Part shown: positions 11,397 to 23,033 of the stretch, piece after piece
Layout: each line of letters begins with the position of its first letter
How positions within the stretch are numbered: the first letter of the stretch is position 1
Assembly: GCA_932294295.1 (NCBI GenBank)
Contig: OW028582.1
Coordinates: 124,001 to 188,000 of the forward strand
Source: Alitta virens
Taxonomy: Eukaryota; Annelida; Polychaeta; Phyllodocida; Nereididae
Reading direction: 5' to 3'
DNA: 64,000 nt
Translations under genes and position numbers: made by a program
The notes under the pieces: generated by a model
Seen by the model: only the letters and a program-made list of their open reading frames with translations
Databases searched by the model: none
What the model was told of the DNA's origin: nothing

Positions 11397-11690
11397 GAGA
11401 CGGACTGCATACAGGTCGTGTGAAGGATCGTATGATATAAGACTAATTACATCCCCATGTAGTAAACCTATTTCATGCACACAATTGGATCGAATCAGCC
11501 TGTAAGTAGCTCGTTATTGTAAGTGGAAAGGTAGGAAATAAACTAAATAAAATCATACAAAATAAAAGATAGGCATAAAACACAGGAATGGCTGACTCGA
11601 GCCAAATGTTTCTCAAATATTACATTTAGTCTGAAAGTATTGTCTGCCTACAAGCAGCCATTCACATCAGTCTATAAGCAGCCTGTCACT
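11397..11690. repeat. D element 3a
   Basis: Near-identical to D element 2a, at the copy 2/copy 3 junction. Confidence 0.55.
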
Positions 11691-13260
11691 TAGTAGAGGG
11701 AAAAACAAATGTAGCATTTTACACTTCATTAGGAAACTTACAAAATATTTCATGGACGAAAGAACCTTAGTTATGAAATATAATATGCTGTTAAAGAGAT
11801 GTTGCAAAGCTCTCCCACATTTGTTGCATTCGGTAATGAGCGTTCCAAGTGGCTATTGTTATCACTGATTTATTTTTAGACATGTGGACCAGATAACTGT
11901 ATCTATGAAACACTTGAAAACTAATCAATGCCTCACTCTAATGAACTTTTGCATATATTATTACTAGTTGTGTGCCTTTTGATGGTCACATTGACATACC
12001 TAACCTATGTTTCTTTTTTTAAATAAGATAAAAAAAAATTTTTTATCCAAAGCAAACCTTAACATCTGAAGCAAAATATCTACATGCAGGAAATCATGTA
12101 TGCTGTACTAACATATCATGCTTACCATATTTTCAATTTTCCGCATTTATCATCTATCTCTTGCATTTTTAATAATGGAACATTCAAAAAAAAAATTTCT
12201 AAGAATAGCTTTATTTCCTAAATGCTCTTTCCTAGATTCCATTATAAAATTTAAAATTATATCCAGTAAATTAGTACGGTGCCGCCTTATTGCCATATTC
12301 TTTGTACATTATACACTACATTTCGAATGAAAATAATACATAAAATAATTTTACAAAAAAAAAAGATTTTTTTCCTTCCCAGTCATATTACCCACACCAT
12401 GACATATATCGCCTATGCGATGACAATCAGAATTGACAATTGCAAATTTGGTGTCAATGAAAACTTCTAATCAAAGTATCAGTTTATGTTTCATTTCATA
12501 GTTATCTCTTCATATAGGCCTATCAGTTATATATGTCTTAAGTAGTCCAAAATATGCCTCCAAAATATGCCTTTTAGTAACCATTTCGATATGACCAGCA
12601 CATATTTCCTTAGCAGACTTGGTTGCATCTGAAACAGTTCAAGCTTTCTTTCTTGTATTGGTTGACTTCTGCTATTTCTATTAATTTTTTTAGAAGTTTA
12701 ATGAGTTTTTGATTTATTAATTGCCTCTACATGCATAGTACTCTTATATTATTATTACCATTTGTCAGTAAAATTCATTGGAATGTTTAACATATTTCAA
12801 TTAGTAATTTGACTAATTTCACATGAGAAGTTTAAAAAATTGTAAGCTGTCTCCCCCCCCCCCCCGACACATATACTCAAGTGTATTACAGTTATAAAGA
12901 TCTAGCCAAATTTTAAGTTTTTGTAGTCTAGACTGACATTATTCAAGCTAATAATTACACCAAAACTATTATAGAAATAGAATTCTGACTGAGCACCTAA
13001 AGTGTGGCCTTGCAGTCTTATGGCATTCTTATCTATTGCTGTTTCCATTTGTTCGCTGAGGGTTTGCTGCTATAGAGCACTATATTTTTTAATCATAGAG
13101 CCAAAGTGATTTACACACATTATGATAATATGATATGTTGAAGTACCGCACACAAGTGCACACAGAGAATCAAAATCCTAAGTTCAAGAAAAACAAAGAC
13201 CATGGTGCTGCTATCCCTTCATCAAGCACTAATTATGATTTTAACTAGAAACAACTCCAC

Positions 13261-13331
13261 CTTTGTTTTCATGCTACAGCACACTCCTCAACATCATTCC
13301 TGTTGATCCATTTTCTTTGAAGATTTCATCC
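13261..13331 (-). other. Candidate spliced exon M3 (71 nt)
   Basis: Same acceptor, donor, length and in-frame TAG as M1. It lies in a stretch of copy 3 that matches copy 1 rather than copy 2. Confidence 0.38.
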
Positions 13332-13933
13332 CTGAAATTAAACATCAATCATTGAGAGTCCTACAAACATAAAGCATATCCATTTATCTTCATCATAAGA
13401 ATTACAGCAGAGCTGAGTATCGCCTTAAAATCGTTAAGATCTCTAAGAAAGACCCATCAATTTGCATGGTGGATGTACTGTCCTGGACCATCAACCTGCT
13501 TAATTACCTACCTAGACTGGTTTGATATTTGCCAACATCAGAAATGCTGTCCATCGCAATTAGAATACATTTGCAAAATTACCAATATATTTAAATTATC
13601 TATCAATCTATTGATACTGAAGGCTAAAAACTCTGTATTACCTCATGGATTGCATGGCCTAACTGATTGGAAAGTTTTGTTCTGCTATACAATTGCTATT
13701 CAATTGTAATTGTTCAGTCACATACACCAAGAATTGTTTTATTTGAATGCGTAACAATATGCATATTACAAATTCAAATCAGAGATTCAAGGGACAAAAT
13801 TTCTACAGGTCAATTGAGTTACCAACAAGCTGAGATTTCTAATTGTCTGAAGAAATATAATAAAATCTTGTGGTGGTACTGGTGGGACTGATTAGCATTT
13901 AGTCTCAGAAGAACATCTGTTCCATGGTCACCA

Positions 13934-13945
13934 CACTAGAGGGAG
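13934..13945 (+). promoter_or_regulatory. CTCF-like motif CACTAGAGGGAG
   Basis: Copy 3 counterpart of 8,154. Confidence 0.45.
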
Positions 13946-13965
13946 CCACATTTTCAGTTGACAAA

Positions 13966-13978
13966 CACCAGGTGGCAC
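13966..13978 (+). promoter_or_regulatory. CTCF-like motif CACCAGGTGGCAC
   Basis: Copy 3 counterpart of 8,186, 32 bp after the first motif of the pair. Confidence 0.5.
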
Positions 13979-14116
13979 CAATGCACCAGCCACAGAAACC
14001 CCATGCAACTACAATGCTTATTGCATTGGATTTTATTTCTCACAATATAAAGCACATTCAATGCGTTGTTATGACATTCAGACACATGGTTTCATCAAAG
14101 TAGATTCTTAACTTAC

Positions 14117-14175
14117 CATGGCAATTTCCTAATGTCTGCAATCTCGATGTCATTTTTCCATCGCAGCCACATCTC
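14117..14175 (-). other. Candidate spliced exon A3 (59 nt)
   Basis: Same borders and sequence as A1/A2 in the young half of copy 3, with the GTAAGT donor intact. Confidence 0.42.
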
Positions 14176-14409
14176 CTTGGCATGAGGTTGCATTGAAAAT
14201 AAAAAGAACGGCTTTATTTCTCTTCATCAATCCATTAGTACTATTAATTATTAGTGGTGACTTAGGGATATCCATTTGCCATGGCCTTCATTTACAATTG
14301 CCAAAATAAACTTTTTTATGCCACACAAGAAGATTTTGTCAAGCTGGACTTGGGACTGAACACGGAACATGTCAATCATTTTTGCCAAAATAATTTAGAA
14401 ATTTTATGG

Positions 14410-14685
14410 AGTGACTGACTGCATATTCCTGTTGTACATGTAAGATCACCAATGCAGTAAAATTCAAGAAAAACTCTTTTTCAATTGATTTGAATCAGCC
14501 AGTTAGTTGTATGTAATTGGTAAGTGGAAAGGAAGGCAATAAACTAAAAATAACATGCAAAATAAATGATAGAGCAAAAGAAAGAAATGGCCAGTCCAAA
14601 ACCATTTGTCATTAATAATTATATAAACATTATTCGAGGCCTGAAAGCGTTTTCTGCACAACAGCAAAATATGCAGCCAGTCACC
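14410..14685. repeat. D element 3b
   Basis: The left two thirds match D1b/D2b closely. From about 14,590 it follows the old lineage, so it contains the young/old junction of the array. Both inverted arms remain readable. Confidence 0.55.
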
Positions 14686-14944
14686 TGATGCAGATAATTT
14701 TTGGTAAAAGAATCCCAGGGTCCCACACCTTAACAACCAGCAATTTATAGTTCAGTCTTCACAAATACCACGGACAAAGCCCTTGCTGCATGGTATTTTC
14801 CCATTACTTATAATTGGGAAATACAATCTATAATGGGTTAAGACTTGCACAAAGAAAACCAAATTTTTTTCTGAAAACAACAACCATGGAAAATGCATTC
14901 CAGAGTTCTATCATTGATTATCTGAATGCTTAATACAACTTCAC

Positions 14945-14995
14945 CTTTTTGTTATTATGAAACACAAAATTTCATCTCCCTCTGTGATATCACCG
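14945..14995 (-). other. Candidate spliced exon C3 (51 nt, shortened)
   Basis: Excellent acceptor (CTTCTTCTCTTTCAG) and donor AG|GTGAAG. The exon begins like C1 (GDITEGD in the same phase) and ends FIITK, but about 22 nt of the middle are missing, so its exit phase differs. It belongs to the old half of copy 3. Confidence 0.38.
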
Positions 14996-15186
14996 CTGAA
15001 AGAGAAGAAGTAAATTGCATGGTGGATGGCCTGCAGATAAAATATCAAATAATAAAATGCATGGGCAATGTAGATCAGGCCAGTCATCGCATTACTAGTC
15101 ATAATCGTAATTTCAACCTTCTACGAAATTGGGGACATAGTAGTGTCACAGGTTTACTTCAAGGGCAATCAGTCTAAGTGATTTAA

Positions 15187-15199
15187 CACCAGGTGGCAC
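15187..15199 (+). promoter_or_regulatory. CTCF-like motif CACCAGGTGGCAC
   Basis: Full core in the old half of copy 3, where surrounding sequence no longer aligns. Confidence 0.5.
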
Positions 15200-15589
15200 C
15201 TCTTCGGCTTAAGAGGTCCTTTATATGTTTCATTTGGTTTACAATATGGGTGTTACTTCATTCTAGATTACTGGGCATACTTAAGTTCTATTAAAAGAAT
15301 GTCACTGGCAAGAAAAAATCCAGAACTCAGCCTTTTAAACCCAAAGTAAGCCTATTCAATTCATTTAGGGGCACAATATGATAAAACAAGAATAGGGTGT
15401 TACTCCAGTTGTTATGTAACTGTAGTCAAACTTATATACTGCAGACATTACAATTTGCATTGATTTACATTGCATATTTGTTTCATATGTTCAACAATAC
15501 AGTGAACTGAAATTATGGGGACCAGCTAGTAACTTAGTGCAGCACTCCGAGGAAAGGACTTACTGCTCACCATTATTTGGTAGGCTGGC

Positions 15590-15780
15590 GTAATACATAC
15601 AGGGTCATGGGGTGGCGGGTGGATATGGCTGTATGTCCTGTATTTCTGCATCTGATGGGCAGGGACCATGGCAATGAGATGATGGATGAAACAGCCATCT
15701 AACATAGCCTCGAACAGGAATTGAACCCGGGACCCAGTGGTTTGAAGCCCAGCCCACTACCACTGAGCTACCCCCACCTA
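15590..15780 (-). mobile_element. tRNA-derived SINE
   Basis: The minus strand starts near 15,780 with a tRNA-like head. The A box TAGCTCAGTGGTAG is at 15,757-15,770 and the B box GGTTCAATTCC at 15,717-15,727, which is the internal Pol III promoter layout. The region between reads GGGCTTCAAACC, so the anticodon position would be TCA, but the arm pairs poorly and this is not a functional tRNA. The body runs on to about 15,590. Target duplications were not identified. Confidence 0.75.
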
Positions 15781-16013
15781 TGATGGTACTTCTATTGTGG
15801 GCTTATAACATGGAAGGCAGTTACCAGTAAACTGTATATCACATAACAGCCATCATTTCAACTGGCACTAGTAGAGAGTGATTTTAAGTGCCTAACTTAA
15901 TCATACAAACTAATCTCCAATACAGACCACCCTTTAAATCCCCCTGCAGCAGTTAACGCTTCCCAAATACTGTAGGACAACTTAAAACTATATGGTGTAC
16001 TATTTAAACAATA

Positions 16014-16026
16014 CACAAGGTGGCGC
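16014..16026 (+). promoter_or_regulatory. CTCF-like motif CACAAGGTGGCGC
   Basis: Strong core word, about 160 bp before exon B3 in plus coordinates. Confidence 0.5.
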
Positions 16027-16183
16027 CAACTGCTAATGATGTTCAATTTGCACCCTAGGGAAGCTCCATTCTATTAGACAAACATCAGAGGGCTAGATGA
16101 TACCAGGCAAAGAACTTTAGTCAGTTATCTGAGAGCCAAGCAATTGTAAGTAATTCAGGCCACTTTCCTTAGGATTTACGTAC

Positions 16184-16261
16184 CTCATAGAGCAACCAGC
16201 TCATTTCTGAATTCATGAGGCCTTATATTTTCACATCCACTTCTTGTAGTGCAAGCTGCTC
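16184..16261 (-). pseudogene. Exon B3 (78 nt) with in-frame stop
   Basis: Exactly 78 nt like B1/B2, with acceptor ATGGTGAG and donor GAG|GTACGT. The B frame starts EQLALQEVDVKI, then hits TAA at codon 13 and continues GLMNSEMSWLLYE. Borders and length are kept while the frame is lost, which suggests a non-coding exon or a dead one. Confidence 0.4.
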
Positions 16262-18460
16262 CTCACCATAATGTCACATAAACATTAAAACAAAACACAA
16301 AGGTCTCTGTTTTACTGCCCTTTTAAATGAATAGTTAATTAAAACATTAAATGACTTTCAACTGCACTCTGAATTGCAATATTATACACTGAGCTAAAAT
16401 CCCATAATTTTGTCCATGGTCTTTGTTTGCTGATTTTTAGTATTATAATGTTTTTAAGTGTAAAGCTATACCAAAACATGTCTGAAAATGGTATAGTAAA
16501 AACCATAACTATATACATTTCAATTATATTTAAGTATAATGAAGGAATTAAAAGGGCGAAAACATTTTCCCAGACACTATTATATCCACAAATATGAAGG
16601 TGGCAGTAAAATTTCTAAATCAAGGTACATTGAGACAACTCCGTTTAGTGGCAGGTAGCGAAATTGTCTAGGTTCAATTTGGCCAGCCGTTTGTAATGAA
16701 ATTAACTGAAGTTGCTACTCATACTTCTCCTTATTTATCACTTCCATAAAATTGAAATTAGAACAGACATTTCTTTCCGAATTCATATTAATCTAATTGC
16801 ACGTTTAACATCCTTGTTTTGAAATTTACAATTGAAACACATATTTTTCGAAGACATTTAATTATATTACTGCTAACCTAAAAAGCCAAGTAAAATATTC
16901 ATCTCTTTCCATGATGTGCATGGGAGTAAAGAATTTATCAAGTTCTAAAACCAATTACATTGTCACTTAACTCACTAGGGCACCATATGCAAAAGTATAC
17001 TGCAATAAATTTCATTTTTTATAGGCATATTTTAAATAAGATCACATTAACCTCCACTAAAATGATTGATCTAAGCCTACATGCATGATACAACTTCTCA
17101 AATCGGTATCTAAACTTAACATTAAGTGCATTAGATTATTGGTCATCTGTTGGAAAAAACATAGGCTGCATGGCAGCAAACCCTCAGCGAATGGCCATGT
17201 CGTACACAAGTGTCATCAACATTGTTCAAAACCTTTTTAACACATTTATGTAGTTGAGCAACTAGACATTATGCTATGTTTTGTATGTTGTTCTTGTCCA
17301 TCCAAGACAATCACAGTTGATAATGTTAAACAAATTCCAAATCGATAGGAAGCACATGGTGCAAACTCAGATGGTGTTTGTTACAGCTGTGTGAGATGTT
17401 TCTTGAGCAATTTTCATAATAATATAGATATCTATCAGCTAATAATCTATGGTTGTCACCATTAAGCTACAAGTACAGTAAACTCCATGCTATACTTGTA
17501 CATGACCTTAAACATTAAACCTTTGGTCTTTTAAAATTCTTATCACTTTTATATATTTTAACTTTATTTTAAGCAAATAAAATCAATATCAATCCCAATT
17601 CTACTTATGGATGTCATGTTTAGTATCAATCTGTATTTTGCATGAAAAACATGTTTCTGAGATTAATTATTCAACAAATGCATATCTAGCAAAGTGTGAT
17701 GATTTAACTAGGAGTCTAAATATCAACCCTGCCAGTCTTGATAGCCACATGTTGTGTTACATAACATCCAATGAAATGGCTAAGCTTTGTGTATTCTGTT
17801 GAGACTTTGTGAATTAGTCAGGGAAATAGTAGTTTTGCTCACTGCCCTTATTATTCAGTTACAGCAACTGGATGAAATATTAACATGAATATATGTACCA
17901 TGGTACTAATTTTATTATGACTTTCATTATAACATAAGACCTGCGTTTGGAAAGAGAAAGTACAACTATTAAGTTATGTTATTTGAAAATTTCATTCATG
18001 AAGGATAAATAATGTCCTTGATATGGAGGTTTTTAAAACCAAGAATCTTTCATATTTTCCCTAATTATAAATATTCTAAATTATTATGGCCATAAGACCC
18101 CCAGGAGGCACAACTACACTGTTTCAGATATTCTCTTCATGTTTATACCCTTCGATGGATAAGGGTTTCAGTTCTGGACCAGAAACCAAAAACCAAAAAA
18201 TTATTTTTACCATTTTTTTCTTATTTTGTAAAAACAAAACCGAGCTATATCAATAAGACTATTAAAAGGCACACCTAAGTAATATAGTGTAATAGTGCAT
18301 GAAATTCCATTAGATTAAGAGCATTAGCACAAGAGTTCTGTTCCGGAAATCCATTTTAGTATAAAAAAAAAATGATGTGAATGTCAAAATGAAATACAGA
18401 AGTAAGGGCATGCTACTGTGGCAGCCTATACGTTTTGAATAATTTTGATTTGTCATAAGA

Positions 18461-18745
18461 TGACTGACTGAATCGGGCGTGTACAGGAAAGAGATTTATA
18501 ATATATATCTTAAAGTAATACATTTCTTTCTATGATATAAGCCATACAACTGGATTGAATCAGATGTCAGTAGTTTGTTATTGGTAAATGGAAAGGTAGG
18601 AAGTAAAATAAATCAAAACATGGCAAATAAAAGATAGGCACAAAACACAGTAATGGCTGACTCAAGCCAAATGTTTCTCAAATTAATATATATATTTGGA
18701 TCCGAAAGCAATGCCTGTACATCAGCGGATTAGCAGCCAGTCACT
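18461..18745. repeat. D element 4a (diverged)
   Basis: Retains TTGGTAAATGGAAAGGTAGG and the right arm GCAGCCAGTCACT although flanking sequence has diverged, so this island is better conserved than its surroundings. Confidence 0.5.
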
Positions 18746-19040
18746 GAAGAGAGGGAAATGTAGCTTTTTGCAATTTACTAGGCTTAATGGACTTATTTTT
18801 GACACTTGAAAATTAACTTTGAATATCAAATACTGCGGCTAGGGAGCCCATATTGAGGTTGCAAAGCTTTCACGTTTGTTACCCTCAGCAATAAATGTTT
18901 GAACAGAATAGTTATCAATGACATCGACTATTGACAGAGCAGAACTCGGACCCTAAGAGGAAGACGGAAAATACATATTCTACCCTTTATATTGATCAAA
19001 ATTCTGCACTAAAGTTATTAGCTCAGCTTAAATGGTAACA

Positions 19041-20333
19041 GGTCGATTCGTCAATGCGCGAGCGACCCAATGGAAACTGGTCCGTTCATCACCGAAATTG
19101 GTCGATTCGTCACCCGAATATGGTCGATTCGTCACTGCTGCTAGTGACGATATTATAAATAGTGCATAATGGTATAAAATGTTATTGTGTTACTATCGGA
19201 AAATAAATATCTAATGCCGATTTAATTCAGTTGTAATTGGTTCTTTATAAAGCAATATGTGATAGTTGCTGCATGCCTTAATACAATGTAGATATTCCTA
19301 GATACAATCGTGAATAACAGAAAAACTCTTCAGCGTACAAAATCACCGAAATGGATTCTACTTAATTGCCATTGTATTCCAGTGATCTAATCACAGAAAC
19401 GGCTTATGATTGCTAATTGATATAATATTAATGCCATTATTATTTTTAACATCGATTTTTTCTTCAATGCTTTTAATATATAAATATATATATCAAGACA
19501 ATAAAATATTATTATTATTGTATTATAATCAATATAATAATATGCATTTATTAAGACTACCTGCACAGGTTTTATAAATAAATTGTCATTAACATAACCT
19601 GACATTGTATGCTGAGCATACCCGCCAGCCAGCCCTACTCCCCGGCCCCCGTATATGTATCATTGTATAGATAGGCCTAATACAAGAACGATAGTTATTA
19701 AATTTAATTTAAGATGCAATTCAGAATATTTAGAAGTCCAACCCTGAAACAATTTACTGATATATAATCATGATAATATATGGTCATGGCATTTTCCACT
19801 AAAATATCAGAAATTCAGAATTTCATTAAAATTAATAGTTAGACAATGAAATATAAGTATTTTATTCATTTCAATGCAATTAATTGTTATGTAAAACCAT
19901 GAACATTGACACTTAAGATTAGCTGGAAATTAAGTCGTTCAGCTTTAATTTGCACAAAAAAAAAACATAGTTTAGATCTACTAATATCATGAAAACTCAA
20001 ATTGATAGGACTTTAAGTTGGTGTACTGAATAATTACTCACAGCCAATTTTCTCTCATTCCGAGCTATCAGATGTTAAAATTTTGACTAGAAGTGAAGTT
20101 ACAGTATTTTCATGTCATGCGAGCTATTTGAATTGAACCGCCAGGGGCACGGCGGACGTACAGGGGGCGGTCATGCAGGGAGTAGAGCTGGCCAACCGGT
20201 AGACGGTCAGCTACGATCGATGCCTGCTGTTAAGGTTTTAGCATTTAACTAAACTACACAGTTTGTACAGATAATTACGCGTGACAAACCGACCACATTC
20301 GAGTGACGAATCCATATAAAGGGTGACACTTAT
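19041..20333. mobile_element. Non-autonomous transposon with tandem subterminal repeats, copy 1
   Basis: The left end has repeats of GGTCGATTCGTCACCCGAA at 19,041-19,140. The right end (20,281-20,333) carries the inverted version (GAGTGACGAATCC). An internal GC-rich patch CCCGCCAGCCAGCCCTACTC (19,620) matches CCCGCCGGCTAGCCTTACTC (31,907) of copy 2. No transposase frame is visible. It splits module copy 4, so it inserted after the old duplication. A GC-rich stretch at 20,140-20,220 is unexplained. Confidence 0.65.
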
Positions 20334-21209
20334 GAGATCTGATCATTCTCAAAATACTACTCTAAATTAATAACCAAGATAATCTACCCAAATATAACAG
20401 TATATATTTCTGTTGCTGTCACATTTATCCGCAACATAGTTGTAACATTTACATAATATAAATTCCGATTGTTATATGTTCAATTACCATTATATATTTA
20501 AAACAGACAAACTTTGTTTTACTGAATTTTAGCAAATTATTTACTGCACAATACAGAGTAAATGTGCGTTATAGTGACCATTCTGATACAACAAATACAT
20601 TTTTCTGTTTTAATAGTTGAAAAATAAACTTATTTTCCCCGAATTTCAACATTTACCTGGTGACATATTGAAATATTCCAAGCTTGGTGTTTTTCCCATT
20701 TCTGAGTTTACATGTAGTTTGTGAGCTACCGCTACAATAATAGTTTCTTTAGATAAACAATGTGTCTGGAATGGCCCAGTATTAGGTTTCATATATTTAT
20801 TTTTTTATCTCACATATCTAGAAATTAATGTATTTTTGTTCCCCCATTACACCAATATGAACTAAGCTATGCAGTGATAAATCTCAAACAGCCAAATTTA
20901 CAGAATACTGATAGCCCAGTCATCATTAATTTTTGCTTATTTTACCAAAAGTAGATAGCATTTTGAATGTGTCCCTAGAGTTTAGACTAGAATGCTTACA
21001 AGCTCTTATCGGTCCATTTCCATTTGTTGGCTGAGGGTTGTTGCTAAATAGCACTATGTTTTTTCTTACTATGAAGCACAAATTTAATTGTGCCGATGTA
21101 CACATGGACAGACATTCAAAATCATAAACTCCAGACAAACAAAGACCATGGTACTACTATCCTTACACCTGAAAGACTACTAATAATTTTCACTTTCCAA
21201 TTACTTTAC

Positions 21210-21311
21210 CTTTTTCATGTTTCATCACACTCCGCGATCAGCATCTTTCCTGTTCCGCGATCAGCATCATTCCTGTTCTGCGATCAGCATCATTCCTGTT
21301 GGTCTTGTGTT
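21210..21311 (-). other. Candidate spliced exon M4 (102 nt) with 23-nt triplication
   Basis: Very good acceptor (TTTTTTGTGTTGTTTGTAG) and donor AAAAAG|GTAAAG. The core shared with M1 (AACAGGAATGATG) is present three times at a 23-nt period (21,232, 21,255 and 21,278). All three frames contain a stop. Confidence 0.38.
21231..21300. repeat. 23-bp tandem repeat, three units
   Basis: Unit CGATCAGCATCATTCCTGTT plus 3 nt, starting at 21,232, 21,255 and 21,278, inside candidate exon M4. Confidence 0.9.
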
Positions 21312-21540
21312 CTACAAACAACACAAAAAATCTTATTTGTCCAGAATATTTTTCCAGTAAATTTAGTTCTACAATAACTTCTGAACAAATAAATCAGATA
21401 TTAGCCCAATCACAGCAGAATATCAACTTCAAATTTCAAGGTTAAGTTTCAAGGACAAACACCTAAATTGTGGATGTGCTGTCCTGGGTTCCATTAACCT
21501 GGTTGATTACAGCTGAGCGCCTAACCTAGAACATGTCATC

Positions 21541-21553
21541 AACTAGGGGGCAC
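21541..21553 (+). promoter_or_regulatory. CTCF-like motif AACTAGGGGGCAC
   Basis: Near-full core; first of two motifs 60 bp apart in copy 4. Confidence 0.48.
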
Positions 21554-21600
21554 AACCAGGCACATGTGATTTCAGGCAGTTCTATCTGATCAACTAACAG

Positions 21601-21614
21601 CCACCAGGGGGCAG
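21601..21614 (+). promoter_or_regulatory. CTCF-like motif CCACCAGGGGGCAG
   Basis: Exact match to the commonly cited CTCF core. Confidence 0.6.
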
Positions 21615-21926
21615 GGGCTGCTCTATGTTGACTGCAACATCCCACTTGATTTATATTCTCAGCACGAACTTGAATTGCAATGGCAAATATTTACCAATTG
21701 GATGAATAGTCTGACAACAAGATGATGTCTGTTATAAAATACTACTCAATTCAAAAATTGCCAATGCAACCACAGCAAGGAAGTAGCAAGTGCATAATTA
21801 ATCGCCACATATTTCTATAATTATTTACTGTACATGAAACATTACTCATAACATATGTCAAGATCTGTGGTGCTAGGAAGCCCATAAACAAATTAGTCAG
21901 TGATACTTCTGTTCCCCTGTCTTTAA

Positions 21927-21939
21927 CACTAGGGGGCGC
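21927..21939 (+). promoter_or_regulatory. CTCF-like motif CACTAGGGGGCGC
   Basis: Exact match to the canonical core; first of a pair with 21,982. Confidence 0.6.
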
Positions 21940-21981
21940 CTGTATTCAAATGCCATTGACAAAGACCTTTCAGCTGACAAA

Positions 21982-21994
21982 CACCAGGTGGCAC
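21982..21994 (+). promoter_or_regulatory. CTCF-like motif CACCAGGTGGCAC
   Basis: Same word and same downstream position relative to its partner as in copies 2 and 3, although neighbouring DNA is diverged. Confidence 0.55.
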
Positions 21995-22105
21995 CACTAC
22001 AATAACCATGATACACCCCAACCAGCAATTATGGTTAAAAAGATATTGAGACATGCCAAGTTTTTTTCCTACTAGTGTATCTTATCTACCATATTTTCAA
22101 CTTAC

Positions 22106-22164
22106 CAAGCTGAGACCATGATATCCTGTACTTCACTTCTTCATTGCAATTGCGCCAGCCGCTC
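22106..22164 (-). other. Candidate spliced exon A4 (59 nt, diverged)
   Basis: The length and the acceptor context ATGCAACCTCATGCCAAG are conserved with A1. The donor is CTTG|GTAAGT-like (GTAAGTT in A1, GTAAG here). The interior is strongly diverged; only the phase with a two-base carry-in is open (SGWRNCNEEVKYRISWSQL), not the frame used for A1. Confidence 0.4.
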
Positions 22165-22407
22165 CTTGGCATGAGGTTGCATTAATATGAAAATAAAATA
22201 TAAAGAACTGCTTTATCGCTCGTCACCAATCTAATGCCAGAATAATCATTCAAGAAACTTCATCATTCATCATGGTCTTTGTTTGCTTTAACCAAAATAC
22301 ACATTTACAATTTTGAATGCCATGCAAAAAGACTTTGTCAAGCAGACTTGGGACTGAACGTTAAATTTGTCATACTCTGTTACTGAAATAATTTGAAATT
22401 TTATGGG

Positions 22408-22682
22408 AGTGACTGACTGCATGCTCCTGTTGTACAGATTAGATCGCCAATGCAATGAAATTAACGGCATACTTTGTATCAATTGGTATGAATCAGCTGG
22501 TTAATGGTATGTAATTGTTGAGTGGAAAGGTAGGCGAAAAACTAAATAAAAATGCGTACAAAATAAATGATAGAGCAAAAGAAAGAAATGGCCGATCCAA
22601 ACCAATTGTATGTAATAATTATATGAATATTCGAAGCCTGAAAGCATCATCTGCATAACAGTCAAAAAAGCAGCTAGTCACT
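22408..22682. repeat. D element 4b (diverged)
   Basis: Both arms are visible (AGTGACTGACTGCATGCT and GCAGCTAGTCACT), as is the interior word TTGAGTGGAAAGGTAGGC. Confidence 0.5.
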
Positions 22683-22959
22683 CTTTGGGAGGTCTTTGGT
22701 TGTTAAAACCCCAGGGTCCCACATATTTTAAGTCTCATAAATCAAATTGATAACAGAAATCTCTAGTTCAGTCTTCACACATACCACTGACAAAGCCTTG
22801 CTGCATTGCTACTCAACGCGAGATGCAATTTACAATAATTTTCACAGAGCGCCACAAAGAAAACCAACCATGAGTTTTTTGAGAAATGACCATGGAAAAT
22901 TGCGTTCATTGGACCCATCTTTTTGTTGATAATCTAAATTATTAATACCACAACTTTAC

Positions 22960-23033
22960 CTTTTGTATTATGCAACACACTTTGTAACATCAGTCCTCAT
23001 CTTCTCACATAGTTTTCCTCCATGTCACCATCC
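22960..23033 (-). other. Candidate spliced exon C4 (74 nt, frame broken)
   Basis: Acceptor TTCTTCCTTTCAG and donor AAAAG|GTAAAG are both good. It is homologous to C1 over its ends, but one base longer and with stops in every frame. Confidence 0.38.

Larger units (their letters stand above)
5821..11560. repeat. Tandem 5.8-kb module, copy 2
   Basis: Full unit of 5,740 bp. Relative to copies 1 and 3 it lacks most of the stretch around 1,100-1,200 of copy 1 (see about 6,950-7,000). It also carries a 42-bp micro-inversion at 7,524-7,565 that flips the acceptor side of exon M. It contains candidate exons A2, C2 and B2, two D elements and CTCF-like motifs in the same order as copy 1. Confidence 0.93.
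11561..14590. repeat. Tandem 5.8-kb module, copy 3, young first half
   Basis: Near-identical to the first halves of copies 1 and 2, but mosaic. It follows copy 1 to about 12,275, copy 2 to about 12,690, copy 1 to about 13,500 and then copy 2. Similarity drops abruptly inside the D element near 14,590, where the sequence passes into an old, diverged second half. That junction is probably the unequal-exchange breakpoint of the recent expansion. Confidence 0.88.
14591..18600. repeat. Module copy 3, old diverged second half
   Basis: Alignable to 3.0-5.8 kb of copy 1 only in islands: the D element, exon C3 (14,945-14,995), CTCF-like motifs (15,187 and 16,014), exon B3 (16,184-16,261), the repeat word at 17,160 and the next D element at 18,461. 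It is longer than the young half and carries a tRNA-derived SINE at about 15.6-15.8 kb. Stretches 16,300-17,150 and 17,210-18,450 show nothing else I can support: AT-rich sequence without coding features. Confidence 0.7.

Noticed and set aside
14503..14736. Minus-strand ORFs across D elements (also 24,548-24,775) sharing a DWL motif
   Set aside because: The motif comes from the conserved D-element arm; other copies have frameshifts and stops.
15717..15780. A genuine tRNA gene
   Set aside because: A and B boxes are present, but the cloverleaf arms do not pair well and the sequence continues as a SINE body.
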